Below are positions 16,237 to 24,393 of a stretch of 50,772 nucleotides of DNA, piece by piece. This DNA is from Polyangiaceae bacterium (GTDB taxonomy: Bacteria; Myxococcota_A; Polyangia; Polyangiales; Polyangiaceae). How positions within the stretch are numbered: position 1 is the first letter of the stretch; every line of letters starts with the position of its first letter. The notes under the pieces were generated by a model, which saw nothing but the letters and a program-made list of their open reading frames with translations, did no database searches and was not told where the DNA came from. The stretch lies in assembly GCA_029261965.1 (NCBI GenBank), contig JAJDAH010000098.1:1-50772 (forward strand), read 5' to 3'. A program made the position numbers and the translations under genes.

Positions 16237-16389
16237 CTCTGCGGCAGAACGTAGCACGCGCGCTCGGCCCGAGGAGCCAACCCTCTCGCGGCTTGCAACG
16301 CCCCCCAAATGGCGCGACCCTATCTCTACGGGCGTGCGCTCTTTTTCTCTCTGACGCGCGGCCCTCGTCCTTCCTGGAGGTTGCTTGAA

Positions 16390-17604
16390 ATGTCCGCCCG
16401 TCCCCATCGCCACGGCATCCTACGCACGGCGTTTTCTCTCTGCGTCATCTCGGCGTTTTCGGTCTCGGCGCTGCAATGCTCCGGCGGGGGAAGTAGCCGG
16501 CAAGACGGTTTTGGCGGCGCGTTCGGTGGTGGCGGCGGCCAGGGCAACGCTGGCGGCGGCGGCGGTCTCGCGGCGGGCGGCGGCGGCGGTCTCGCAGCCG
16601 GCGGCACCGGTGGTGGTCTCGGAGTCGGTGGCGGCCTGCTCGACGCTCAGGGCGGCGTCATGGACGTGTCCATCGACGCCTTCTTCGTCGACGATCCGCC
16701 CGCGCCGGCGTGCAACGGCAACATGAACAACCCGACCAACCCCGGCGGCACGCCGCGGTGCCCGAACGACAAGAACCTCGAAGGCTGCCCGTGCGATCCC
16801 AACCTAGCCATGCCCGCCGCGTGCTGGCCCGGTTTCCGGCGCCACCGCAACAAGGGCGCGTGCGCCGACGGCGAGGCCATGTGCGAGCGCGTCGGCGAGA
16901 ACGACTTCCGCTGGGGCCCTTGCGAAAACTTCAGCGGCATCGACCCGATGACCTACGAGCCGCTCGGCACGGCGGGCGCCGCCGCGTGCGGTTGCTTCAG
17001 CGGTGGGTTCTGGAACATCGCCAACTTGAGCCCGTGTTTCATCTTCACCGGCGGGGCGGGCTCGACGACCGTGTCGAATGCGCTCAACACCGTCCAAGAC
17101 ATGGCCGCCCCGGGCGGCGCGCGCTGTCCCGACGCATCGATGGGTGAAATCGACGCCATGTTGTCCACGCTGCCCACCAAGCCGTTCTCGACGAACGACG
17201 TCATGGCCGACTGTCCAGGCCAGTTCAAGCTCTGCTACACCTTCAAGGCCCTGTCCGCGCCGATGTCCATGCGCATGCCGGACACGGATTGCGAGATGAA
17301 GCAGATCTGCACCGAGTCGCAGTACTCGTTCGATCCCACGACGGTGCCGCCATTCCCGACGGTAGACTTCCCGGTCCTACCCGCGTGGATTACCGATACC
17401 CCGAGCGAGCGCGCTTGCGCCCAAGCGTTCGTCGACAACGGCGGCTACGCCGAAATGAGCGTCGAAGGCCAGAGCGACGAGTGCGACATGGTCGACAAGG
17501 TCTTCCAGACCATCAACTACTGCCCCACCAAGTGCAACGACCCGGCGAACGCCATGGACGCCGAGTGCATCAACTGTTCGAACGGCGCCGGCGCTCCCTT
17601 CTAG
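16390..17604 (+). CDS. Gly-rich secreted lipoprotein with Cys-rich domain, unknown function
   Basis: 404 residues from the ATG at 16390. The signal peptide ends with ALQC (probable lipid-attached Cys). A 70-residue Gly/Ala stretch follows with repeats of the type GGGLAAGG. The mature domain (about residues 100-404) is rich in paired Cys (NLEGCPCDPN, AAACGCFSGGFWN, YCPTKCNDPAN, ECINC), so it should be disulfide-bonded outside the cytoplasm. No catalytic motif was recognised. It shares its low-complexity linker style with the lipoproteins at 12000, 17660, 23365 and 30129. It converges with 17660-18790; a perfect hairpin separates their 3' ends. Confidence 0.8.
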   Translation: MSARPHRHGILRTAFSLCVISAFSVSALQCSGGGSSRQDGFGGAFGGGGGQGNAGGGGGLAAGGGGGLAAGGTGGGLGVGGGLLDAQGGVMDVSIDAFFVDDPPAPACNGNMNNPTNPGGTPRCPNDKNLEGCPCDPNLAMPAACWPGFRRHRNKGACADGEAMCERVGENDFRWGPCENFSGIDPMTYEPLGTAGAAACGCFSGGFWNIANLSPCFIFTGGAGSTTVSNALNTVQDMAAPGGARCPDASMGEIDAMLSTLPTKPFSTNDVMADCPGQFKLCYTFKALSAPMSMRMPDTDCEMKQICTESQYSFDPTTVPPFPTVDFPVLPAWITDTPSERACAQAFVDNGGYAEMSVEGQSDECDMVDKVFQTINYCPTKCNDPANAMDAECINCSNGAGAPF

Positions 17605-17645
17605 GCCGAAACCACCGCCTTCTGAGCCGAACCGCGCGTTCTTGC

Positions 17646-17665
17646 CCGTGACGGGGGCGTCACGG
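17646..17665. terminator. Perfect 8-bp hairpin between convergent genes
   Basis: CCGTGACG-GGGG-CGTCACGG is a perfect stem of 8 bp with a 4-base loop, 42 bp after one stop (17604) and overlapping the stop of the opposing gene (17660-17662). There is no T run on either side, so a factor-dependent or bidirectional stop is more likely than a classical intrinsic terminator. Confidence 0.45.
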
Positions 17666-18790
17666 ACAAACGTCGATCTCATCCGCCGGGCTGCCGTCGG
17701 GCTCGGTGGGGTCGCTGCAGACTCCCTCGCGGCCCGTCGTCATCGTGAACGCCGCGTTGTCGACCGGATTGCAGATGAGGTCGGTGTTGGCGCAATCCGC
17801 GTTGCAGCTGCAAAGCGGAGCACAACTTCCCAAGTCGCCGAAACCGGGGCCACCGTTGTCGATGACTGCGCCGAAGGCGAACAGGCAGAACGCGTCGGCC
17901 GGCCCCGTGCCTGGTCCGTTCCAGCCGCAGCTGCCCTGACCGGAGTTGCCCGCTCCCGTAGTGCATCTCTCCCCGCACATGGAGGTGGTGTTGCCCATCG
18001 TACCCAGCGCGAAGTTGCCGCAGCTTCCGCGACAAGTTTCGGCTCCGCCCGGCGCAGGGGGTAGGCACGGCGCGCCCACCGGGTCGCCGGCACGGGGAGT
18101 CGTGCCGCACAAGCCAGTGGCTGGATCACAGAACAGAGCTCCGCAGTCCGCGTCGGAATTGCACTGAGGGATGCACGCCGGCACCACGACACCGGAGTTG
18201 TCCGTCAAGGGCGAGCAAGCGACATCGGATCTCCCGTGGCACTTGTTGCTGGCGAACGAGGTGAGCGACGTCGGACCGAAGGTGCAGCCCGGTATGCAGA
18301 ACGCGTTGCCGTTGTCGAAGCTCAAACACACCGAGGTCGGATCGAGCGCAGAGCAGCGCTCGAGGTTGCCGGCGCAATCTGCCGTGCACAAACCGCCCGC
18401 CGGGCCCTGTCCGTCGAAGCTTCTCGAGTCAGGCGCCACGCACCCGAGTCCGACACCGCATTCCGCGTCGGTCGTGCAGCTGCGGCCCAGGCGATCGTTC
18501 ACCATCGGCGTTCCGCCGGTCCCGCCGGCGCCGCCAGTCGGGTTGCCGCCTCCAACGCCCCCCGTTCCACCCACGCCGCCGCCCGCGCCGCCGGTGGCCG
18601 ATCCGCCCATCGCGCCGGTTCCCCCCGCACCCGCGCCGCCGGTGCTCGTGCCGCCGGACATTCCACCTGCCCCCGCGGAGGCGCCGCCAGTACCCCCCGC
18701 GGTGTTCTGCGTGTCCGACGTCCCGCCGCACGCGGACGCTCCGCTGATTACCAAGAACAACGCGGACCAGATCCCGACCGACTTCTTCAT
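17660..18790 (-). CDS. Gly/Thr-rich lipoprotein with Cys-rich modules, unknown function
   Basis: 376 residues from the ATG at 18790. The first residues are a signal peptide with lipobox GASAC. A linker of about 75 residues made of TGGAG/GTGG units follows, then a series of short Cys-rich blocks (SCTTDAECGVGLGCV, CTADCAGNLERCSAL, CNSDADCGALFCDPATGLCG, CSCNADCANTDLICNP). The pattern C-x(2-4)-DADC resembles Dickkopf or EGF-like disulfide repeats common in myxobacterial surface lipoproteins. It is probably anchored in the outer membrane and displayed. No enzyme motif is visible. Confidence 0.82.
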   Translation of the reverse strand: MKKSVGIWSALFLVISGASACGGTSDTQNTAGGTGGASAGAGGMSGGTSTGGAGAGGTGAMGGSATGGAGGGVGGTGGVGGGNPTGGAGGTGGTPMVNDRLGRSCTTDAECGVGLGCVAPDSRSFDGQGPAGGLCTADCAGNLERCSALDPTSVCLSFDNGNAFCIPGCTFGPTSLTSFASNKCHGRSDVACSPLTDNSGVVVPACIPQCNSDADCGALFCDPATGLCGTTPRAGDPVGAPCLPPAPGGAETCRGSCGNFALGTMGNTTSMCGERCTTGAGNSGQGSCGWNGPGTGPADAFCLFAFGAVIDNGGPGFGDLGSCAPLCSCNADCANTDLICNPVDNAAFTMTTGREGVCSDPTEPDGSPADEIDVCP

Positions 18791-18861
18791 CCTGTCCCCC
18801 TTCGTGCGACGGTTGCCGCCCGTCGACTTCCGACCTGTCGACGAACTGAATCTTAACCCGC

Positions 18862-20127
18862 TCACCGCGCCGTCGGGGAGTGTGATCGACCAGAGACTGC
18901 CGCAGAAGGTTTTGGGGGTTTTTGGGGGAGCCGCACCGCGACGGTGCGCGTTGCCTCCCGGCCTACGTCGGGGAGCGATGCGGCTCGTTTTCCACGCCGG
19001 GGGCGGTCGTCCCGGCGTCTTTCACGCGGGGGCGGTCGTCCCTCGTACTGCTCGGTCAGGCGGACGAGATCGGCGGTCACGTCGGCGAGCTCGAGCGCGT
19101 GCGAGGGCGCGCTGTGCATCGCGGTGGTCGTCAGCTCGGTGGCGTCGGCGCGAAAGCCGCCGTGGGTGCTGCGCGCGATGTAGCCGCGGTCGACGATGCG
19201 TTTTTGAATGGCGGAGCCGCGTGGGTCCGGCGGCACTGACAAAAAGACGGCGGCGACGAGGATCGAGACTTTCTCGCCGGTGAAGTCTGGCGACTTCGAC
19301 GCCGATGCGGGCCACGTGGTCGAGATCCGCCTCGAGCGCGACGATGAACGGCAGGATGTAGCCCAAGCCGAGGAACATCGCGGCGAGCACGGGTACACGC
19401 CGATGTGCAGAAACATCTCGAGGCGCGGTCCGAACATCTCGAACAGGCCGCGGCCTCGCTCGGACCGAAGCGCGAGGAGCCTCGCGTTCCGCGCTTGGGT
19501 CTCCGCGGCGCTCAGCCCGTGAGCGATCGCCCGTTGGTTGGCGAGCAGCGACTCGCGGCAGTATCCGCAAGTTTCGATGACGTGTCCTTCGGCGATGACG
19601 TTGAGCCCACCGCACACCGGACAGATGACCGTTTCGGCAGCGCCGACCACGCCTTGGCGCACGATCTCGTGAGCCTGCCGTCGGCGGAGCGCCATGTAGC
19701 CGAACACGCCGAAGAAAATCAGCAGACCCGACAGCGCGGATGTGGCGCTGTCCACCGTGCGCTGAGTTTCAGTCGAGACGAGGTCGCTGAACGCGAGCGC
19801 CTTGTCGATCGCGGCGAGCACCAGCATCGGCCCGAACATGATGGCGAGGCCCGAGGCGTCGAACGGCATTTCGGCTCGTTGCAACCGGTGCCGAACGGCG
19901 TCGTTTTCGTGCGCCAGGACTTCGGCGGCTTGCCTGGTGAGGTTCTGCTCGTAGCCGCGAAGCTCGTCGAGGAGCTCGGTGGGGACGGCGCTTTGGTGTC
20001 GGCAGTGCGTGCAGGTGACGACGGGCTCGACCGAGGCGACCGCGATGGGCGCTCCACACGCGTCGCAGTGGATCGTGCGGGCTTCGCCGTGCGGACGGGG
20101 GGTTCGTCCTCGCGGGCCAGCGGTCAC
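18862..20127 (-). CDS. Zinc-ribbon membrane protein with two compensating frameshifts
   Basis: 421 residues from the GTG at 20127, which overlaps the stop of the upstream gene (GTGA). An N-terminal zinc ribbon (IHCDACGAPIAV, VVTCTHCRHQ) is followed by a helix, two spans near FGPMLVLAAIDKALAF and LIFFGVFGYMAL, a second zinc ribbon (VICPVCGGLNVI, ETCGYCRESLL), and a C-terminal domain. Between about 19285 and 19393 the main frame reads Ser/Arg-rich nonsense. The neighbouring frame reads VLAAMFLGLGYILPFIVALE, an obvious membrane segment, and then LDHVARIGVEVARLH. One base appears lost near 19393 and one gained near 19285, so about 35 residues are scrambled. This is either real damage or two base-calling errors. 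Function unknown. Confidence 0.65.
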   Translation of the reverse strand: MTAGPRGRTPRPHGEARTIHCDACGAPIAVASVEPVVTCTHCRHQSAVPTELLDELRGYEQNLTRQAAEVLAHENDAVRHRLQRAEMPFDASGLAIMFGPMLVLAAIDKALAFSDLVSTETQRTVDSATSALSGLLIFFGVFGYMALRRRQAHEIVRQGVVGAAETVICPVCGGLNVIAEGHVIETCGYCRESLLANQRAIAHGLSAAETQARNARLLALRSERGRGLFEMFGPRLEMFLHIGVYPCSPRCSSAWATSCRSSSRSRRISTTWPASASKSPDFTGEKVSILVAAVFLSVPPDPRGSAIQKRIVDRGYIARSTHGGFRADATELTTTAMHSAPSHALELADVTADLVRLTEQYEGRPPPRERRRDDRPRRGKRAASLPDVGREATRTVAVRLPQKPPKPSAAVSGRSHSPTAR

Positions 20128-20729
20128 TGCGGATCGAAAAACGCCGCGAGCAGTCGTGGCCCGGAGCTCCGGAGGCGGTCGAGCTCGGTCGGTGTCGGTT
20201 TCACGCCGGCCCAGTGCATGACGAGACCACCGGGCCGAACCTCGAAGTGACCCGTGAATCCCCATTTTCCGAGCTTGGCGCGCACGGCGGGTGGAAACGC
20301 CGCGGCGGCTTCCGCCGCCGAGGCAGCAAAAGTCGCCATCGCCGCGTCCCACACCGGGTCACCGATTTCCACTCGGGGCGGCGGAGGGTTTTCGAGGAAG
20401 GCCACTCGGGTGTTGAAGTGCTCGCCGCCGCGGGCGGCGGCGCGACGGGTGAAACCCGTGTGCGTGAAGAACAACAGGACGGCGCGATCGAGCGGCTCCG
20501 AGCCGGGCTCGGCGTACCAGGGTTCCGCGATGGTGCCGGTGCCTCCGGGGATCGGCCACGAGACACTGTTGAAGAACGCCGAGGCGCTGACGAACGTGTC
20601 GTTGGGCTCCCACTGACGAAACCAGGATTCGTCCGGGTACTGGGCGTAGATGAGGCCGTGAGTTTTCGCCCAGTTGGCGACGTGCGCCGAACCTGGCGGC
20701 AGGGGAGGGCGCTCTTGGGGTTCGTTCAT
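20124..20729 (-). CDS. Hypothetical protein, unrecognised family
   Basis: 201 residues from the ATG at 20729; the frame is open further upstream but that part is Arg/Pro-rich and overlaps the divergent gene's promoter. There is no signal peptide or membrane span. Trp- and Pro-rich patches (WFRQWEPNDTFVSASAFFNS, VSWPIPGGTGTIAEPWY) and a helical C-terminal half (DAAMATFAASAAEAAAAFPP) are visible. It ends with a 4-bp overlap into the zinc-ribbon gene, so the two are one transcription unit. I cannot assign a function. Confidence 0.7.
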   Translation of the reverse strand: MNEPQERPPLPPGSAHVANWAKTHGLIYAQYPDESWFRQWEPNDTFVSASAFFNSVSWPIPGGTGTIAEPWYAEPGSEPLDRAVLLFFTHTGFTRRAAARGGEHFNTRVAFLENPPPPRVEIGDPVWDAAMATFAASAAEAAAAFPPAVRAKLGKWGFTGHFEVRPGGLVMHWAGVKPTPTELDRLRSSGPRLLAAFFDPQ

Positions 20730-20791
20730 GCGCGGTTCCGAAGGGAAGACTACCTTGACGCCCCGGACACTGCCCGTGCTACCACACGCCC

Positions 20792-22420
20792 ATGTTGGTT
20801 CGAGGCTCGGGGCGCGGCTGGGCCGGCTCGCTCGTGGTATTTTTTCTGCTTGCGGGCGCCGGCTGTGCGTCCGATCCCCCCAATCCCAAGGTCGTCGCCG
20901 AGGACCGCGACGAGGACCGCGCGGCACGCCAGCTCGCCAAAGCGAGGGAGACCAACGACGAGGCGCGCTACCGCCTGTTGATCGAACGCTTCCCCGATAC
21001 CGAAGCCGCTGGCGACGCGCGCCAAGAGCTGGCGACCATCGTCGCGGTGCAAGCCGAAGAGGCGTTCAAGTCTGGGGATCCTCAGACCGCCGAGGCCAAG
21101 GCGGTGGAAGCGAAGATCCACGGAGATCTGGCGACGACGCGCAAGGTCCAAACGATTCTCGATCAGATCGACGATCAGCGTTCCGAGAAGCTCGCCGACG
21201 AAACGGCGGATCTAGCCGTGCAGGGGCGGTGCGCCAGCGCGCTCAAGGCCGTGGGCACCGTCATGCGCAAGAAACCGCGTCAGCGATTTCGGGACGCGGT
21301 CCAGAAGAAGACGCAGACCCAGCTCATCGAGTGTCTGGGTAAGAAGATGGACGCGGCCATCGCCGAGGGCAACGTCGACCAGGCCCGCATGATGCTCGAG
21401 TCGAAGGACGCCACGAGCTCGTTCTCGAACGAGGGCTACAAGTTGGCGAATCTGCGGCTTCAGAAGGCGATCGTTCGGCAGAGCATGGGGGAAATCGACC
21501 CTCTGTTGAATGCTCGGAAGTGGGCGGACGCCATCGGAAAGATCGACGCGCTGAAGGCGAAAGGCACGTTCAACCCGAAGGAGAGAGACGTCGCTTTTTC
21601 GATCATCCAAGACGCCATCCACGGCGTGCTCAAGACGATGGTGGACAAGTCGATGACGTCGAAGACTCCGATCGCCGACTGGGCGGCGATCGAAAAGGAG
21701 GCCGCGTTCGCCCAGTGGAAGGCGCTCCCGGACGACATCGTCGCGGCGAAAAAAATGTTGGACGTGAACATCCAGTGCGAAAAGCTCGGCTGCAAGTACC
21801 AGGCGCCAGCAAAAGCATGGGCCTGGGGCGAGATCCCGGTGCACCCGCGGCGGGATGCGGAAGGTTCGAAGTCCGGGGACATCGCGCACGCCGACGCAAT
21901 TTGGGTGACGGCCAAGAGCAAGACGAAGTGGCTCGTCTCGAAAGAGAAGCCGGAGAAAACGAAGGGTGCCGAGCTCTACCAGAGCGTCGACGGCTGGGCG
22001 CCGGCCGAAAACTTCAAGAAAGTCGATACCGAGACGTGGTTGCCGCCGCGCGAGCAGATGGTGGGTGTTCGGATCTGGGGCCCGCTCTGGGATCAGAAGG
22101 AAAAGAAGGACGAATACATCCTCGGCACGGTCACCAAGGTGGACGGCACGACGCTCACCGTGAAGCGCTTGACGGACTCGAAGGAAACCGATGTCGACTG
22201 GAAAGACATTTTCCTCGGCAACTTTCCGAAGGGGATGAGGGTTTTTGCTTTCTGCATCGACGAGCTCCACCCAGAGGAAGCGAAGATTCTGAAGGTCGTG
22301 AGCCTCAAGGGAGCGAACCCTCGCGTGAAGGTGGATTGCACCAAGGGTAAGAAGACGCGGGTCGAGGTGGGCAGCGGCCTGTCGACGCGGAAGGCTTGGC
22401 TGCCCAAGCGTAAGCCCTGA
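20792..22420 (+). CDS. Large lipoprotein of unknown function
   Basis: 542 residues. The signal peptide ends in LAGAGC, a good lipobox. Residues about 40-260 are helical and repeat-like (ARYRLLIERFPDTEAAGDAR, EEAFKSGDPQTAEAKAVEAK), in the style of TPR or helical scaffold proteins. The C-terminal half is rich in beta structure, Trp and Lys (KLGCKYQAPAKAWAWGEIPV, VGVRIWGPLWDQKEKKDEY, DVDWKDIFLGNFPKG) and could hold small SH3/Tudor-like barrels. No catalytic motif is visible. It diverges from 20124-20729 by 62 bp. It lies 4 bp before the SspB-like gene, with which it is probably co-transcribed. Confidence 0.78.
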   Translation: MLVRGSGRGWAGSLVVFFLLAGAGCASDPPNPKVVAEDRDEDRAARQLAKARETNDEARYRLLIERFPDTEAAGDARQELATIVAVQAEEAFKSGDPQTAEAKAVEAKIHGDLATTRKVQTILDQIDDQRSEKLADETADLAVQGRCASALKAVGTVMRKKPRQRFRDAVQKKTQTQLIECLGKKMDAAIAEGNVDQARMMLESKDATSSFSNEGYKLANLRLQKAIVRQSMGEIDPLLNARKWADAIGKIDALKAKGTFNPKERDVAFSIIQDAIHGVLKTMVDKSMTSKTPIADWAAIEKEAAFAQWKALPDDIVAAKKMLDVNIQCEKLGCKYQAPAKAWAWGEIPVHPRRDAEGSKSGDIAHADAIWVTAKSKTKWLVSKEKPEKTKGAELYQSVDGWAPAENFKKVDTETWLPPREQMVGVRIWGPLWDQKEKKDEYILGTVTKVDGTTLTVKRLTDSKETDVDWKDIFLGNFPKGMRVFAFCIDELHPEEAKILKVVSLKGANPRVKVDCTKGKKTRVEVGSGLSTRKAWLPKRKP

Positions 22421-22424
22421 GCTG

Positions 22425-23348
22425 ATGCCTGCCGAGCTTCCCGACAAGAAGGACGTGTGCCTCGCGCTGCTCGAGAAGGCCAGCGTGTTCGTCCACCTCG
22501 ATCCGCGGAGCGAAGAGGTTCATGTGCCCAAATGGTTCAAGAAGCAGCCGCAGCTGGTGCTTCAGGTGGGGCTGAACATGCCGGTGCCGATTCGAGATCT
22601 CCGGGTCGAAGACGACGCGGTGTCTTGCACCCTGAGCTTCAGCCGGTCGCCGTTTTTCTGCTTCGTGCCCTGGGGCGCCGTCTATGCGCTCGTGGGCGAG
22701 GACGGGCGGGGGATGGTGTGGCCCGAGAGCGTGCCCAAAGAGGTGGCGGCGCAGAGTCAAAAGGCGGCGAAGCCCGCTTCGCCCGGGCTCCGCGTCGTCT
22801 CGGACGACACCGAAACCGAAAACGCTGCGGATGAAAAGTCCGAAGGATCTGCGGACACCGCTGGTTCCGCCGACACCGCTGGTTCCGCCGACACCGCTGG
22901 TTCCGCCGACACCGCTGGTTCCGCCGACACCGCTGGTTCCCCCGACATCGCTGGTTCCGCCGACACCGCTGGTTCCCCCGACATCGCTAGTCCCCCCGAC
23001 ATCGCTGCTTTGGACGACGCCGACGCCTCCGCGGACACCGCGCGGGGAGCCGACCTCGAGGAAACAGCCGTCCCATCGAAGGTTGCTTCACTCGAAGCAG
23101 TGAGCTCCGAGTCGAGCCCCGCGGTCGCCGAGGCCGATGACGGCGCCGGACCGGAGCAGAGCGTGGAACGCGAGAGTCAGCGCCCGAAGCTCGGGTTGGT
23201 TTCGGGCGAGAAGCCGCTCGAGAGCGAGCCAATCAACATGACGCCCATCGACGGCACCTCCGCCGAGAAACCGAGCGAGCCGCCACCCGCCGACTCGGAC
23301 GACAAAGGGAAAAAGAAGCTTCCGCCCTACCTTCGGATCGTCAAATAG
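22425..23348 (+). CDS. sspB: SspB-family ClpXP adaptor with an expanded repetitive linker
   Basis: 307 residues, longer than ordinary SspB (about 160). The N-terminal substrate-binding domain (about residues 5-110) has VFVHLDPRSEEVHVPKWFKK, LVLQVGLNMPVPIRDLRVED and TLSFSRSPFFCFVPWGAVYA, the conserved SspB pattern that holds ssrA-tagged peptides. The final residues KLPPYLRIVK match the short ClpX-binding tail of SspB proteins. Between them is an acidic, unstructured linker of about 190 residues. It includes eight or nine hexapeptide repeats (ADTAGS, residues about 143-196). The adaptor should carry tagged proteins to ClpXP. The long linker is the unusual part. It follows a lipoprotein gene after 4 bp. 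Confidence 0.85.
   Translation: MPAELPDKKDVCLALLEKASVFVHLDPRSEEVHVPKWFKKQPQLVLQVGLNMPVPIRDLRVEDDAVSCTLSFSRSPFFCFVPWGAVYALVGEDGRGMVWPESVPKEVAAQSQKAAKPASPGLRVVSDDTETENAADEKSEGSADTAGSADTAGSADTAGSADTAGSADTAGSPDIAGSADTAGSPDIASPPDIAALDDADASADTARGADLEETAVPSKVASLEAVSSESSPAVAEADDGAGPEQSVERESQRPKLGLVSGEKPLESEPINMTPIDGTSAEKPSEPPPADSDDKGKKKLPPYLRIVK
22851..23012 (+). repeat. 18-bp tandem repeat in the sspB linker
   Basis: Nine in-frame 18-bp units start at 22851, 22869, 22887, 22905, 22923, 22941, 22959, 22977 and 22995. The consensus GCCGACACCGCTGGTTCC encodes ADTAGS. The first units are nearly identical; the last three drift (PDIAGS, PDIASP, PDIAAL). The high identity of the early units means recent expansion, and copy number is likely to vary between strains. 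Confidence 0.95.
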
Positions 23349-23364
23349 CGGATAGCGCCCGAGC

Positions 23365-24099
23365 TCAGGGCGTCGAGCCCGCGGTGCCCGCTACGCCGGC
23401 GGTTCCGCTCGCGCCCGCTGCCGCCGAGCTTCCGCCCGAACCGGTCATTCCCGCGGCGCCCGCAGCGCCGGTCGAGCCCGATGAGCCGCCGGTTCCGGTG
23501 GCGCCGGCGGCACCCGCTGCGCCCGTCGAGCCCGAGGCGCCGGCAGAACCGGTCGAACCCGAAGCGCCCGCGCTTCCCGTCGTTCCCGCTGTGCCGGCCA
23601 CTCCGGCAGCACCCGCAGCTCCACTCGAGCCAGCTGCACCGCCACCACCAGCTGCACCGCCGTCGCCAGCCGCACCGCCGCCGCCAGCCGCACCCGCGGT
23701 CCCGGAACCTGCAGCACCGGCGGTGCCCGCGGCGCCGGATTGGCCGCCGGCCCCGGCGCTGCCCGCGCTTCCGCCTTGACCGCCGCTTTGGCTCACGCAG
23801 CGATAGTCATCGCCCACGATGCGGCATCGGTACCCGGCGACGCACCCGTGAAAGCTGCAGTCGCCCGATTTGCAGATCCCTTGGGGATCGCACGTGCTGT
23901 TTCGTCCGCAGTCCGAGGGCTCCGAGCACTCGGGTTCCGGATCGGACAAGCGGCAGATCCCGGTGGAAAACTCGCAGCGGTAGCCGTCGGCGCACTCGGC
24001 GGAGCTGAAGCACCCCACACCTTCGTCGGGGAAGATCGGACAACCGGACAGGACGAGGGCCATCGGCAGCGGCAGGGCCATGAACAATGCGCGTTTCAT
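23365..24099 (-). CDS. Cys-rich lipoprotein with a Gly/Ala-rich C-terminal tail
   Basis: 244 residues from the ATG at 24099. The lipobox is LVLSGC. Here the Cys-rich part comes first, residues about 20-105 (GCFSSAECADGYRCEFSTGI, CSEPSDCGRNSTCDPQGICK, CSFHGCVAGYRCRIV), with the DkC-x-spacing of Dickkopf/EGF-like modules. The last 135 residues are almost only Gly, Ala, Ser and Thr in GAAG-type units. This order is reversed compared with the other lipoproteins in the window, where the low-complexity part is a linker next to the membrane. The tail has no hydrophobic anchor. Function unknown; outer-surface location inferred. Confidence 0.8.
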   Translation of the reverse strand: MKRALFMALPLPMALVLSGCPIFPDEGVGCFSSAECADGYRCEFSTGICRLSDPEPECSEPSDCGRNSTCDPQGICKSGDCSFHGCVAGYRCRIVGDDYRCVSQSGGQGGSAGSAGAGGQSGAAGTAGAAGSGTAGAAGGGGAAGDGGAAGGGGAAGSSGAAGAAGVAGTAGTTGSAGASGSTGSAGASGSTGAAGAAGATGTGGSSGSTGAAGAAGMTGSGGSSAAAGASGTAGVAGTAGSTP

Positions 24100-24393
24100 C
24101 GCTTTTGCTCCGTTTTGAGACTCTTGGTCCGCAAGAAGGGCCGCCTTTCGATGAGGCGCGAGGACCGTGCCCCCAAGAGCGTAGCAAGCGTCGTGCCCCA
24201 GACAAGGCGACCAGGCCCCCGGGAATCGACTCGAAAAGTGGCGGGCAAGCCGCTGGATCCGGCAGGGAAGCTGGTAGAGAGTGAAGAGGTGTTCACGGGT
24301 GTGCCGTAGTCCCCACGGTGTTCGCCCCGAAAGTGGTAGGACGGACCCCCCCGCGTGTTAGATTTTACGGCCGTTTTTCCGAAGGTGAAGTGA

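Noticed and set aside
22851-23012. CRISPR array
   Set aside because: The repeats are directly tandem 18-bp units without spacers and encode an in-frame hexapeptide.
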